Assembly (NCBI RefSeq): GCF_003205295.1
Contig: NZ_QJRP01000004.1
Span: forward strand, 62,001-126,000
Length of the DNA: 64,000 bases
DNA from: Pseudomonas mosselii
GTDB lineage: Bacteria; Pseudomonadota; Gammaproteobacteria; Pseudomonadales; Pseudomonadaceae
Direction of reading: 5' to 3'
Below, piece after piece: positions 28,065 to 42,855 of this stretch (its first letter is position 1; each line of letters opens with the position of its first letter). A program made the position numbers and the translations under genes. The notes under the pieces were generated by a model, which had not been told where the DNA came from, ran no database searches, and saw nothing but the letters and a program-made list of their open reading frames with translations.

Positions 28065-29129
28065 TTACTGGTGGTACTGCGCCGACAGCTCATGCACGGC
28101 GTTGATGAACACGCCGGCGTGCTCCGGATCGACCTCGGGGGTAATGCCATGGCCCAGGTTGAACACATGGCCACTGCCCTTGCCATAGCTGGCGAGGATG
28201 CGTGCCACTTCCTTGCGGATCGCCTCGGGCTTGGCGTACAGCACGGTCGGGTCCATGTTGCCCTGCAACGCCACCTTGTCGCCGACGCGGCGGCGGGCGT
28301 CGCCGATTTCGCAGGTCCAGTCCAGACCCAGAGCGTCGGCACCGGCATCAGCAATGCTTTCCAGCCACATACCGCCGTTCTTGGTGAACAGGATGACCGG
28401 TATCTTGCGCCCTTCGTGCTCGCGGATCAGGCCGCTGACGATCTTGCGCATGTAGGCCAGGGAGAACTCCTGGTAGGCCGCCGCCGACAGGTTGCCGCCC
28501 CAGGTGTCGAAGATCTGCACAGCCTGGGCGCCGGCCAGGATCTGGCCATTGAGGTAGCTGGTGACCGACTGCGCCAGCTTGTCCAGCAGCAGGTGCAGGG
28601 CCTCGGGGTTGTCGTAGGCCATGGCCTTGGTCTTGCGGAAGTCCTTCGATGAGCCACCTTCGACCATGTAGGTGGCCAGGGTCCACGGGCTGCCAGAGAA
28701 ACCGATCAGCGGCACGCGACCGTTGAGCTCGCGGCGGATGGTGCTGACCGCGTCCATCACATAGCCCAGGTCCTTCTGCGGATCGGGAATCGGCAGCGCC
28801 TCGATGTCCGCCAGGGTGCTGATGACCTTCTTGAAACGCGGGCCTTCGCCGGTCTCGAAGTACAGGCCCTGGCCCATGGCGTCGGGGATGGTGAGGATGT
28901 CCGAGAAGAGGATCGCCGCGTCCAGCGGGTAGCGGTCCAGCGGCTGCAAAGTGACCTCGCAGGCGAACTGCGGGTTCATGCACAGGCTCATGAAGTCGCC
29001 GGCCTTGGCGCGGCTGGCGCGGTACTCCGGCAGGTAGCGGCCGGCCTGGCGCATCATCCATACCGGGGTGACGTCTACGGGTTGCTTGAGCAGTGCACGC
29101 AGGAAACGATCGTTCTTCAGGGCAGTCAT
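28065..29129 (-). CDS. hemE: Uroporphyrinogen decarboxylase HemE
   Basis: This 354-residue cytosolic enzyme removes four carboxyl groups from uroporphyrinogen III to give coproporphyrinogen III in heme synthesis. The N-terminal signature [14 protein letters not shown] and the second signature block [17 protein letters not shown] are intact, and the length is standard. It needs no cofactor. It is downstream of gltBD on the same strand but separated by 238 bp with a large REP element, so it probably has its own promoter. hemW, another heme-related gene, is elsewhere in the window. Confidence 0.97.
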   Translation of the reverse strand: MTALKNDRFLRALLKQPVDVTPVWMMRQAGRYLPEYRASRAKAGDFMSLCMNPQFACEVTLQPLDRYPLDAAILFSDILTIPDAMGQGLYFETGEGPRFKKVISTLADIEALPIPDPQKDLGYVMDAVSTIRRELNGRVPLIGFSGSPWTLATYMVEGGSSKDFRKTKAMAYDNPEALHLLLDKLAQSVTSYLNGQILAGAQAVQIFDTWGGNLSAAAYQEFSLAYMRKIVSGLIREHEGRKIPVILFTKNGGMWLESIADAGADALGLDWTCEIGDARRRVGDKVALQGNMDPTVLYAKPEAIRKEVARILASYGKGSGHVFNLGHGITPEVDPEHAGVFINAVHELSAQYHQ

Positions 29130-29271
29130 GTCGGCATCCGGAAAAAAAGTGCGGGCATTTTCTCAGACGCGGGCGCAAAAGGCACGGCCATGGCCATGCG
29201 TTTTGTCTATTGGGTGCCTTGGATCAAGCGTTTTTGTATACAAAAATTGAACCTGGGGCTGCTTCGCAGCC

Positions 29272-29341
29272 CTTTCGCGGCACAAGGCCGCTCCTACAGG
29301 TGAATGCGATCCTCTGTAGGAGCGGCCTTGTGCCGCGAAAG
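29272..29341. repeat. REP palindrome pair (CACAAGG subtype)
   Basis: Arms of 28 bp (29272-29299, 29314-29341) with core CGCGGCACAAGGCCGCTCCT form a perfect palindrome between gltD and hemE. Flanking hairpins GGGGCTGC-TTC-GCAGCCC and GGGCCGC-AAA-GCGGCCC extend the structure on both sides. Confidence 0.92.
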
Positions 29342-29367
29342 GGCCGCAAAGCGGCCCCGACAATCGA

Positions 29368-30789
<1,422 letters not shown>

Positions 30790-30828
30790 TCAAAACCTCT
30801 TTACCGCAGTTGCCGGCCTTGGGCCGCA

Positions 30829-30888
30829 AGCTGCAAGACAATCACTTGAGCAGGACAGGCCCCGCGCACAGGGCCGTCACTTGCAGCT
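30829..30888. repeat. Inverted repeat between gltB and gltD
   Basis: AGCTGCAAG (30829-30837) pairs with CTTGCAGCT (30880-30888). The motif equals the inner arm of the nested palindrome upstream of creB, so both seem to be one repeat family. In the gltBD transcript it would form a hairpin between the two cistrons. Confidence 0.65.
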
Positions 30889-30892
30889 GTTC

Positions 30893-35338
<4,446 letters not shown>

Positions 35339-35479
35339 AGACACTTTCTCACCAGGTTCACCTCTCAACCGGAGGCAAATCTCTTTTTTAACAACCACTT
35401 ACCATCCACGCCGATCAAACGCCAGCTTTTTTGCGGTGGTCATGGAAAACCATTGTTGCACAGCGACAGCGACGCCCAC

Positions 35480-35508
35480 AAATTTTCATGTCTCACCATT
35501 GAAAATTT
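35480..35508. promoter_or_regulatory. Perfect AT-rich palindrome upstream of gltB
   Basis: AAATTTTCA (35480-35488) and TGAAAATTT (35500-35508) form a perfect 9-bp inverted repeat with an 11-bp centre, 142 bp upstream of the gltB start, in the most AT-rich part of the 374-bp gap 35339-35712. It could be a site for a nitrogen or amino-acid regulator. The rest of that gap holds no gene: only the end of the damX-like unit and hairpins. Confidence 0.5.
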
Positions 35509-35625
35509 ATGTCGCAATTTTGAATGTTTTTACGCCATGCGCCGTGATAGCGGCTTGGCTAGAGTCTGAAGCGTTTCAGCCATGACTGCAACACAGGGCT
35601 TGTGGCCGGCAGTCTGGGACAGAAA

Positions 35626-35653
35626 AGCCTGCCGCGCTCGGGCGCAGCAGGCT
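35626..35653 (-). terminator. Likely terminator of the damX-aroB-aroK unit
   Basis: AGCCTGC (35626-35632) pairs with GCAGGCT (35647-35653), with inner GC pairing; on the minus strand it is followed by TTTTC. A second stem, GGGCGGC/GCCGCCC at 35683-35704, lies just after the damX-like stop. Confidence 0.6.
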
Positions 35654-35712
35654 GATCGAAAGCTAGAAGTCGCTCAGCAACTGGGCGGCGGGGTGTTGCC
35701 GCCCGGAAGGTA

Positions 35713-37335
35713 TCAGCGGGCCGTGGCCAGCTCTTGTTGGACGCTGCCGACGGTACGTGGCCAAGGTTTACCAGCCTGGACCTTGGCTGGCAAGTTCTTG
35801 ATTGCCGCAGCGGCGGCGTCGCGGCTGGCGAAGTTGCCGTAGGTGACGACGTACAGCGGCTTGCCCTGCAGGTTTTTCTTGAAGTAGCGATAGTCGCCAC
35901 CCTGCGCCTTGACGAACGACTGGGCCGACGCCTCGGAGCTGGTGCCGAAGATCTGCACCACGTAATTGCCCGGTTTCTGGCCCGCATACCAGCTGCTGTT
36001 GCCGGCGCTGCCTGCGGCGGGTTTCTCGGCAGGCTTGCTGGCGGGCTTGGCGCTGGCGACCTGGGTGGGGGCCGGGGCCGGCTTGGAAGGTGCAACCGGT
36101 TTTGCCGGTTGGGTTGCGACAGGCTTAGATACAGGCGCAACCGGCTGCACCGGAGCGCTGGTCACCGGCTGGGCAGGGGCCGGTGCCGGGCTGGCGGTGG
36201 CACCTTGCGGCGGCGCGATGGTGGTCACGGTCGGCGGCACGGCGGCTGACGGCGCGGCAGGCTGCAGAGCGGTATCACCCGCAGGCCCACCCTCTTCGCC
36301 CTCGCCCATGCCGGCGGCCTGGGCCAGGGGCTCGCGCATCACCGGCTGCGACTGGCCGACCAGCGGCAGCGGCATCGGCTGCGAGGAGCCGGAGAACTCG
36401 ATGGCGGGCGCGCCGCCGTTGCCGCCCTGCCCCAGTGGCAGTTGCGCCTGGGCGGCCGGCGCTTCGGTCGGGGCCTTGTCGCCCTTCTTGGGCATCAGGA
36501 CCGCCGCGCCAACGGCGACCACGACCACTGCGGACAACGCGAGCACATGTTTCTTAGGCATTTTGAACCCCATGGATGGTCGCTTGACCGTTGTACGGCT
36601 GGCGATCATGGCTTCGATCAAGGTATCGCGGGCGACCTGGTTGATGTTCCCAGGCCAACCGTCGGAGTTTTCGTGGATGTCGACGATCTGCTCGGCGCTG
36701 AACACCTCGATGCCCCGGCCTGCACCTTCCAGGCGCTGCTCCAGGTACTCGCGGGTCTCTTCCTCGCTGTACGGGGCCAGCTCGATGACATGGAAGCGCT
36801 CGCCATCGGCATTAAGCTCCTCCAGTCCGGCGATCAGCGAAGGTTCGCCGAACAGGAACACATGCGGGCGCCCTTCGGCCACGCCTGCCGCCAACTCCAG
36901 CAACGCTTGGAGTGCCGACTCGTCGAGTTGTTCCGCGTCGTCCACCAACAGATAGACTTCCTGGCCGGTCAGCGCCAACTGCACCACCTGCGACAGGATC
37001 GCCTGCACCTCCGGCTGCGCCACGTTCAGCGACTGCGCCACCTGGCCCAGCACGCTGGCCGCGTCACTGGCGCCACGGGCGGACACCACCACGCTCTGCA
37101 CCGACTGCTTGTTGGTACTGGCCACCAGGGCCTGGCGCAGCAGGGTCTTGCCGCTGCCCACCGGGCCGCTGACCACCAGCATCAGCTGGCTGTAACGCGC
37201 CAGGTGATGCAGCTGGCCCAGCACCGGCTTGCGCTGGGCGGGGAAGAACTTGAAGCCGGGCACCCGCGGTGCGAACGGATCGTGGCTCAACTGGTAATGG
37301 TCGAGGAACGCCTCATCGGCATGCAGACTGGTCAT
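35713..37335 (-). CDS. DamX-like protein: AAA ATPase, one membrane helix, SPOR domain
   Basis: This 540-residue protein combines an N-terminal ExeA/GspA-type AAA ATPase (Walker A GPVGSGKT at residues 57-64, Walker B-like VYLLVDDAEQLDE) with one membrane helix near residues 265-283 (HVLALSAVVVVAVGAAVLM), a long Pro/Ala/Gln-rich periplasmic linker and a C-terminal SPOR domain (WYAGQKPGNYVVQIFG to the end). SPOR domains bind denuded septal peptidoglycan, so a cell-division role like DamX is likely. The aroK-aroB-damX order matches enterobacteria, though E. coli DamX lacks a clear P-loop. It starts 15 bp after aroB. Confidence 0.9.
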   Translation of the reverse strand: MTSLHADEAFLDHYQLSHDPFAPRVPGFKFFPAQRKPVLGQLHHLARYSQLMLVVSGPVGSGKTLLRQALVASTNKQSVQSVVVSARGASDAASVLGQVAQSLNVAQPEVQAILSQVVQLALTGQEVYLLVDDAEQLDESALQALLELAAGVAEGRPHVFLFGEPSLIAGLEELNADGERFHVIELAPYSEEETREYLEQRLEGAGRGIEVFSAEQIVDIHENSDGWPGNINQVARDTLIEAMIASRTTVKRPSMGFKMPKKHVLALSAVVVVAVGAAVLMPKKGDKAPTEAPAAQAQLPLGQGGNGGAPAIEFSGSSQPMPLPLVGQSQPVMREPLAQAAGMGEGEEGGPAGDTALQPAAPSAAVPPTVTTIAPPQGATASPAPAPAQPVTSAPVQPVAPVSKPVATQPAKPVAPSKPAPAPTQVASAKPASKPAEKPAAGSAGNSSWYAGQKPGNYVVQIFGTSSEASAQSFVKAQGGDYRYFKKNLQGKPLYVVTYGNFASRDAAAAAIKNLPAKVQAGKPWPRTVGSVQQELATAR

Positions 37336-37350
37336 TGCGTTGTCACAACC

Positions 37351-38448
37351 TCAAAGCTGGGCCACGATCGCGCGGTAATCCGCCGCCAGGGTGGCCTGAA
37401 GAATCTCTGTCGAATAGTCGTCGGTGACGACGGCCTCGCCCAGCTGGCGCAGCAGCACCAGGCGCAGGCGTCCGTCGAGCACTTTCTTGTCGACCGCCAT
37501 GTGCTCCATGAAATGCGCCGGGGTCATTTCCTGTGGTGGCACCACCGGCAATCCTGCGTCCTGCAGCAGGCGAATTCCGCGATCGCGCGCCGGCTGGTCG
37601 ATCCAGCCCAGGCGCATGGACATTTCCAGGGCCATGACCGTGCCCGCCGCCACGGCTTCGCCGTGCAGCCAGACGCCATAGCCCATGTGTGTTTCGATGG
37701 CATGGCCGAAGGTATGGCCAAGGTTGAGCGTGGCACGCACGCCCGATTCGCGCTCATCGGCGCCGACCACGGCGGCTTTGGCCGCGCAGGAGCGGCGGAT
37801 GGCTTCTGTCAGGGCAACGGAATCCAGGGCGCGCAGCGCCTGCATATTGTCTTCGAGCCAGGCGAGGAACGGCTTGTCGCAGATCAGGCCGTACTTGATG
37901 ACTTCGGCCAGGCCTGCGGACAGCTCGCGCTCGGGCAGGGTCTTCAGGCTGGTGGTGTCGATCAGCACCGCGTTGGGCTGATAGAAAGCGCCGACCATGT
38001 TCTTGCCCAACGGGTGGTTGATGCCGGTCTTGCCGCCCACCGAAGAGTCCACCTGGGACAGCAGCGTGGTCGGCACCTGGATGAAGTCGACGCCGCGCTG
38101 GTAGCAGGCCGCGGCAAAGCCGGCCATGTCGCCGATCACGCCGCCACCGAGGGCAACCACGGTGGTGCGACGGTCATGGCGGGCGGTGAGCAGGGCGTCG
38201 AAGATCAGCTCCAGGGTTTCCCAGTTCTTGTGGGCCTCGCCGTCAGGCAACACCACGGGCAGCACCGAATAGGCGCCCAGGGTCTTGCTCAGGCGTTCGA
38301 GGTACAGGGGCGCGACGGTCTCGTTGGAGACGATGGCGACCTGCCGCCCGGCAATGTGCGGCGCCAGCAGTTCAGGCTGGTCCAGCAGGCCTTCGCCAAT
38401 GTAGATCGGGTAGCTACGTTCGCCCAGGTCGACCTTAAGTGTCTGCAT
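37351..38448 (-). CDS. aroB: 3-dehydroquinate synthase AroB
   Basis: This 365-residue NAD+- and metal-dependent enzyme converts DAHP to 3-dehydroquinate, step two of the shikimate pathway. Conserved blocks are visible: [39 protein letters not shown], and the metal-binding [14 protein letters not shown] at 38448 begins [17 protein letters not shown] and is chosen over an upstream in-frame codon. It follows aroK by 95 bp and precedes the damX-like gene by 15 bp, the common aroK-aroB-damX order. Confidence 0.97.
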   Translation of the reverse strand: MQTLKVDLGERSYPIYIGEGLLDQPELLAPHIAGRQVAIVSNETVAPLYLERLSKTLGAYSVLPVVLPDGEAHKNWETLELIFDALLTARHDRRTTVVALGGGVIGDMAGFAAACYQRGVDFIQVPTTLLSQVDSSVGGKTGINHPLGKNMVGAFYQPNAVLIDTTSLKTLPERELSAGLAEVIKYGLICDKPFLAWLEDNMQALRALDSVALTEAIRRSCAAKAAVVGADERESGVRATLNLGHTFGHAIETHMGYGVWLHGEAVAAGTVMALEMSMRLGWIDQPARDRGIRLLQDAGLPVVPPQEMTPAHFMEHMAVDKKVLDGRLRLVLLRQLGEAVVTDDYSTEILQATLAADYRAIVAQL

Positions 38449-38543
38449 GTATCCCCACAATGTGCTTGGACGCGGCGGCGGTGCAGCCTCGCGCGGTGAC
38501 GTTCAACCCCGTCTCGGCGTTGGTCGCCGAGGATAGACCCCGC

Positions 38544-39062
38544 TCAGCGGGGCGGCAACTTCTGCAGGCGCTCGAGAATGTCGAGCACCACCATGCGTGG
38601 TGGCCGTTCGTCGGTTTCCACAACCAGGTCGGCGATTTCGCGATAAAGCGGGTCGCGCGCCTCCAGCAGGGCACGCAACGTGGCTTCCGGATTGGCGGTG
38701 CGCAACAGCGGTCGGTTGCGGTCACGGGAGGTGCGTCCCACCTGCTGCTCCACCGAGGCGTGCAAGTAGACCACCCGTCCGCCGGCGCGCAGCGCCGCAC
38801 GGTTGGCATCGCGCATCACCGCGCCGCCGCCGGTGGCCAGGACCACGCCATCGAGCGCGCTGAGCTCGGCAATCATCGCCTGCTCGCGGTCACGAAAGCC
38901 CGGCTCGCCTTCCTTGTCGAAGATCCACGGGATGTTGGCGCCGGTTCGCAGTTCGATTTCCTTGTCGGAATCCTTGAACAGCAGGCGCAGCTCTTTGGCC
39001 AACAGGCGCCCGATGGTGCTTTTACCAGCGCCCATGGGCCCCACAAGTATCAAATTTCGCAC
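38544..39062 (-). CDS. aroK: Shikimate kinase AroK
   Basis: This 172-residue kinase phosphorylates shikimate with ATP. The P-loop GPMGAGKST lies at residues 8-16, the shikimate-binding D-x-D region is FKDSDKEIE, and the second conserved block is [11 protein letters not shown]. It starts only 4 bp after the pilQ stop, so the pil operon and the aro genes can share a transcript, as in other pseudomonads. The length is standard. Confidence 0.97.
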   Translation of the reverse strand: MRNLILVGPMGAGKSTIGRLLAKELRLLFKDSDKEIELRTGANIPWIFDKEGEPGFRDREQAMIAELSALDGVVLATGGGAVMRDANRAALRAGGRVVYLHASVEQQVGRTSRDRNRPLLRTANPEATLRALLEARDPLYREIADLVVETDERPPRMVVLDILERLQKLPPR

Positions 39063-39066
39063 AGAA

Positions 39067-40326
39067 TCAACGACTCACAGCAATCGCCTGGTCACTCATG
39101 ATACGCGGAGTCAGGAAGACCAGCAGCTCGGATTTTTTCTCTTGTAATGCATCGCGTCGAAACAGCCGTCCAACATACGGCAGATCGCCAAAAAATGGCA
39201 CCTTGTCGACCACTTTGTTCTGCGACGTCGAGTACACGCCACCAATCACAATGGTCTGCCCATCGGTCACCCGCACCTTGGCGTTGACCTCGTTCTTGCG
39301 GATCGGCGGCACATCGTTGAGGGCATTGATGAAGTCCGGCTCGTCCTTGGTCACCCGCACCGCCATGATCACCTTGTCGTCCGGCGTGATCTGCGGCGTC
39401 ACCTCCAGCGACAGGGACGCCTCTCGGAAAGAAACCGACGTGGCGCCACTGCGGGTGGTTTCCTGGTAGGGCACTTCGGTGCCCTTGAGGATGCGCGCGG
39501 TTTCCTTGTCGGCCGTGACCACCTTGGGCTGGGAGATGATCTCGCCATTGCCGCTTTTTTCCATGGCGCTGAGCTCCAGATCCAAAAGTATGTCGCTGCG
39601 CAGCAAGCCCACACCGAGTCCGGCAGCGGCGCGTTCGACTCCGAGGTCGACGAACAGGTCGCCGCCCAACTGGCGGTCTGTGCCATAGAGAGGGCCACCC
39701 CAGCGCACGCCCAAGGCCTTTTCGTAATCAACATTGGCCTCGACGATCCGTGCCTCGATCATGACCTGGCGCACCGGCACATCCAGCTGCGCGACCAGCC
39801 TGCGCAGTTCGGCGAGTCGGGCGGCAGGCTGGGTGGCTACCAGTGTATTGGTGCGGGCGTCCACACCGAGGCTGCCGCGCCCGGCCAAGGCACCGTCGTC
39901 GGCCAGGCTCGCCAGCAGAAGCTCCGCCAACTCGCCGGCCCCGGCATGGAAGACAGGGATCAATTCACGCTGCAGGGGTTCTAGCAATACTTCCTGGCGC
40001 ATGCCCTGGACCTGTCCGGCGAGCTCCGCCACGGGGGCAACCAGCAGCACATTGCCCTCCTGGCGCCTCCCCAGCCCTTTGCTGCGCAGCACCAGGTCAA
40101 GCGCCTGATCCCAGGGCACACCCTCCAGACGCAAGGTGATCCGCCCTTGCACCGAGTCGCCGGCCACCAGGTTGATACCCGCGTAGTCGGCCATGACCTG
40201 AAGCACCGAACGCAGTTCGACATCCTGAAAGTTGAGCGACATCGGCTCACCCTGAAACGTCTCGGACTGTGCCATCTGAAGCCCCAGCATCAATAGCGCG
40301 CCGCTCAACCATTGCCTCGGTCTCAT
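39067..40326 (-). CDS. pilQ: Short PilQ-type secretin
   Basis: This 419-residue outer-membrane secretin is the proposed pilus exit channel. ATG at 40326 has GGAG 9 bases upstream and gives a signal peptide ([20 protein letters not shown]). An N0/STN-type domain follows ([20 protein letters not shown]), then an N1 domain and the secretin beta-barrel with [17 protein letters not shown] and [10 protein letters not shown] near the end. Full PilQ (about 700 residues in P. aeruginosa) has extra N-terminal AMIN domains; these are absent. The start lies 80 bp inside the upstream pilO-pilP gene, a long same-strand overlap. Whether a pilus is made is open. Confidence 0.9.
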   Translation of the reverse strand: MRPRQWLSGALLMLGLQMAQSETFQGEPMSLNFQDVELRSVLQVMADYAGINLVAGDSVQGRITLRLEGVPWDQALDLVLRSKGLGRRQEGNVLLVAPVAELAGQVQGMRQEVLLEPLQRELIPVFHAGAGELAELLLASLADDGALAGRGSLGVDARTNTLVATQPAARLAELRRLVAQLDVPVRQVMIEARIVEANVDYEKALGVRWGGPLYGTDRQLGGDLFVDLGVERAAAGLGVGLLRSDILLDLELSAMEKSGNGEIISQPKVVTADKETARILKGTEVPYQETTRSGATSVSFREASLSLEVTPQITPDDKVIMAVRVTKDEPDFINALNDVPPIRKNEVNAKVRVTDGQTIVIGGVYSTSQNKVVDKVPFFGDLPYVGRLFRRDALQEKKSELLVFLTPRIMSDQAIAVSR

Positions 40327-41260
40327 CCCTGACCACTCCTTGTTCACGCTTTCCAAGAACCAGATGCCTGGGACGTGCTTGCCAGCGCCCATCGATGTAG
40401 ATCCGTTCCTGGACCTCCACCCGGTCGACCTCGATGGCCACCACGACAGCCTCTTCGAGCCCCAGCCGCTCGCCTTCCGCGATCCGGTACAGGCGACCCG
40501 CGGAGCGCAGTAATGCCTGTCGCTGTCCCGCCCGGCAGAGACTGCCGACCATCTCCAACCGTGCCAAAGGGATGTGCGCCAGCCCACTGCCCTCTTTCGC
40601 AAGCAACCAGGCCCGAAACGGATCGAATGCCGTCCTCGACAAGACTGCCTGGGCCGGCTCATCCGCCAATGACGCCGGGACCGGCAACTCTTCCCCAGGG
40701 TGGTAGGCATGCAGTCGTAACTGAGCATCAACTCGCCCGCCCCCCTCATCTTTCAGTGCCAGCCTGAGCCGCTCCACGCTCAACAGACGCAATTGCCGTA
40801 GCCATTGCTCCAGCCACAGGCGCAACGCCGGATACGGCCCCGACACCGCGATTTCCAGCGGTTGCACTCGATACACTGAAGCCTGCTGCGCCTGCTGCAC
40901 CTCGACTTGCTCGAATACCAGGCCATGCTCATGTCCCGATAACGCCAGCTGGTCGAGCAGCTCACTCATGCCCTCCCCCACAGCCAGCCGCCATCGTGCC
41001 GCCTGCAAAAGCGTCCGTGTATGCTCGAGCGCCTGCTTTTCAACATCCAGTTCGACGAGGCGCGCCCTTCGCCCCTCCAGTTCGTCCTGTAGCTGGAGCT
41101 GTAGCCGGACAGACTCGGCATGCCCCTGAACCGGATCACGCAGACGAACCAGGTAGCCCACGCAAGCGACCATGAGCGCGAGCGACAGGCACACAATGAA
41201 CCTCACCACTCTCGACAGGCCAGCCAGCACCTGCCAGTCGAGGGGCCACAGGCGGTTCAC
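40247..41260 (-). CDS. Fused PilO-PilP alignment-complex protein
   Basis: This 337-residue protein joins two usually separate pilus proteins. Residues ~1-195 look like PilO: a short cytoplasmic start (NRLWPLDWQVLAGLSR), one membrane helix (FIVCLSLALMVACVGYLV), a coiled coil rich in Leu, Gln and Glu, and a ferredoxin-like domain. Residues ~205-320 look like PilP: LSRTAFDPFRAWL, LARLEMVGSLCRAGQRQALL and a beta-sandwich core. A normal PilP is a separate lipoprotein; here its lipobox is absent, as it is tethered by the PilO helix. GTG at 41260 overlaps the pilN stop by 4 bp, and the end overlaps pilQ by 80 bp. Frames are open throughout, so no frameshift is needed. Confidence 0.8.
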   Translation of the reverse strand: MNRLWPLDWQVLAGLSRVVRFIVCLSLALMVACVGYLVRLRDPVQGHAESVRLQLQLQDELEGRRARLVELDVEKQALEHTRTLLQAARWRLAVGEGMSELLDQLALSGHEHGLVFEQVEVQQAQQASVYRVQPLEIAVSGPYPALRLWLEQWLRQLRLLSVERLRLALKDEGGGRVDAQLRLHAYHPGEELPVPASLADEPAQAVLSRTAFDPFRAWLLAKEGSGLAHIPLARLEMVGSLCRAGQRQALLRSAGRLYRIAEGERLGLEEAVVVAIEVDRVEVQERIYIDGRWQARPRHLVLGKREQGVVRDETEAMVERRAIDAGASDGTVRDVSG

Positions 41261-41796
41261 GACTCGCCCGCCAGCAATCGCGCCGCCAGCAGGAACTCGT
41301 CACCCTGGACATGACGCCTGAGATGTACGAGTTCGAGGTCCCGCACCATGCCCACTTGCTCCAGATCGCGCATGAACCGGGCGACCACCGACGCAGAGGC
41401 TGCCAGACCGCCCAGGCGCAAACGCCCTGCCTCGACATCCACCTCCGTCAAGCGAGCACCTTCTGGCAGGGCCTGCTCAAGGGCGAGGAACAGGCCGGGC
41501 ATCTGCGACCGCCCAGCGCCCAGTGCGGACACTGCGGCATGCTCGGCCTGCAGCGCCACCCGCCTGCCGCGCAACTGGTCGATCTGTCTCAATGTGGCAT
41601 CGAGCCGCCCAAGTTCCGCCTGATACGAGGCAACGACCAGTGATTGCCTGACCAGACGCGACCGCGCCATCTGATCGAGCCATATGACCCCGCACAGCGC
41701 CATTACCAGGGTGACAACCAGCATGATCTGAAATCGTCGCACAACCCTGGCCCTGCGCTGCTCACGCCAAGGCATCAGGTTCAGTCTCGCTATCAT
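41257..41796 (-). CDS. pilN: Pilus alignment protein PilN
   Basis: This 179-residue bitopic protein has the PilM-binding N-terminal motif (IARLNLMPWREQ, matching the INLLPWR consensus), a membrane helix at about residues 20-42 (FQIMLVVTLVMALCGVIWL), a coiled coil and a periplasmic ferredoxin-like domain. ATG at 41796 overlaps the pilM stop by 4 bp and follows GGAGG. It pairs with the PilO part of the next protein to bridge cytoplasmic PilM and the secretin. Confidence 0.9.
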   Translation of the reverse strand: MIARLNLMPWREQRRARVVRRFQIMLVVTLVMALCGVIWLDQMARSRLVRQSLVVASYQAELGRLDATLRQIDQLRGRRVALQAEHAAVSALGAGRSQMPGLFLALEQALPEGARLTEVDVEAGRLRLGGLAASASVVARFMRDLEQVGMVRDLELVHLRRHVQGDEFLLAARLLAGES

Positions 41797-42689
41797 GCCC
41801 GGCCTCCCATTGCCAGCCCGCAGGCCAAAACCATCGCAGCTACGCGCAGGCCATTCATTTCCAGCAGGCCGGTCAGAGGGCGCGGGCAACCCACCTGGCA
41901 TTTCACGCCCAAGTGCTCTCGCAAATACGCCGCGCGGCCTTCATCGGCAGCGCAGCCGAACAGGGCAACTTCGTCTGCGGGCGCCTGCTCACCCAATCGC
42001 CAGAGGCTATCGACAGCCTCATCCCATTGCCCCGGCGAGCCCAAGGCGAGCCGCTGGCGCTGCGGCGCGGGCCTGCCGTGCCAGCGGTGCATGACCACTT
42101 CGCCCGGCTCCAACTGCAGCAGCACAGCTCCGCGAGCCGGCACCTCAGGCAACAACGCTCGCCGTAGCGCGAAGCTGTCCACCTCCACGGCCTCAAGCTG
42201 CAATCCGGCCCTGGAGAACACCCGCTCCAGCGGATCGAGCTGGCTTTGCCGGCAGGCCACCACCAGTACCTCGAACTGCCCGGGATCGTCGGCGCATACC
42301 CCCTGCACCCAGAAGTCCAGGGCCAGGTCCTCCAGCGGGAAGGGGAACAGTTGCTCGGCCTGTGCCAGCACGGCTGCCTCGACCTCAAGGTCGGCGAGCC
42401 CGGCAGGTAACCGGCAAACCTTGCAGATGACCTGGGAGGCGGGCAGTGCCAGGGCGACCCGGAACTGCCTCGTCCGGCATTGAACATGGGCCCGCCGCAA
42501 CCCCATGACCAGCCCTTCTGCCTCGTCGGATACGGCGCAGCCAGGCAGCGCAGGCTCGAAGCGCTCCTGCGCCCACCCCTGCACGCGCCAACCGCCGCGC
42601 TGGCGGTGCAGATGCAGCATCCGTATGGAGCCGGAGGCAATTTCCACCCCCAGCAGTGAACCGGCGTCCCTGCCAAAGCGTCCAAGCAT
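41793..42689 (-). CDS. pilM: Actin-like pilus protein PilM
   Basis: This 298-residue cytoplasmic protein has the FtsA/actin-like fold typical of PilM, beginning GSLLGVEIASGSIRMLHLHR with the phosphate-binding region GVEIASGSIR. It is shorter than P. aeruginosa PilM (354), with the ATPase loops reduced. It recruits PilN through the N-terminal motif of that protein. ATG at 42689 follows AAGGAA. It is the first gene of the minus-strand pil operon and is divergent from ponA across 166 bp, the order found in most pseudomonads. Confidence 0.88.
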   Translation of the reverse strand: MLGRFGRDAGSLLGVEIASGSIRMLHLHRQRGGWRVQGWAQERFEPALPGCAVSDEAEGLVMGLRRAHVQCRTRQFRVALALPASQVICKVCRLPAGLADLEVEAAVLAQAEQLFPFPLEDLALDFWVQGVCADDPGQFEVLVVACRQSQLDPLERVFSRAGLQLEAVEVDSFALRRALLPEVPARGAVLLQLEPGEVVMHRWHGRPAPQRQRLALGSPGQWDEAVDSLWRLGEQAPADEVALFGCAADEGRAAYLREHLGVKCQVGCPRPLTGLLEMNGLRVAAMVLACGLAMGGRA

Positions 42690-42783
42690 GGCTGTTCCTT
42701 CCTGGTCATCGGCAGCCCGCGCCGTTGCGGCGCGAGCGGTCGTCCCGCGCCCCGGGCGGTCACCCGGAGGGACGAAAAATGCT

Positions 42784-42789
42784 TATAAT
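42784..42789 (+). promoter_or_regulatory. Candidate -10 element of ponA
   Basis: A consensus TATAAT followed by GGC lies 66 bp before the ponA start codon in the divergent pilM-ponA gap. No good -35 is visible at the right spacing, so this is a moderate-confidence call. Confidence 0.5.
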
Positions 42790-42855
42790 GGCCAGCGTTT
42801 TTCTGTCCGCCGGCCCCGCGCGCAACCCACTCCTCAACCTGGACACCCAAAAGCC

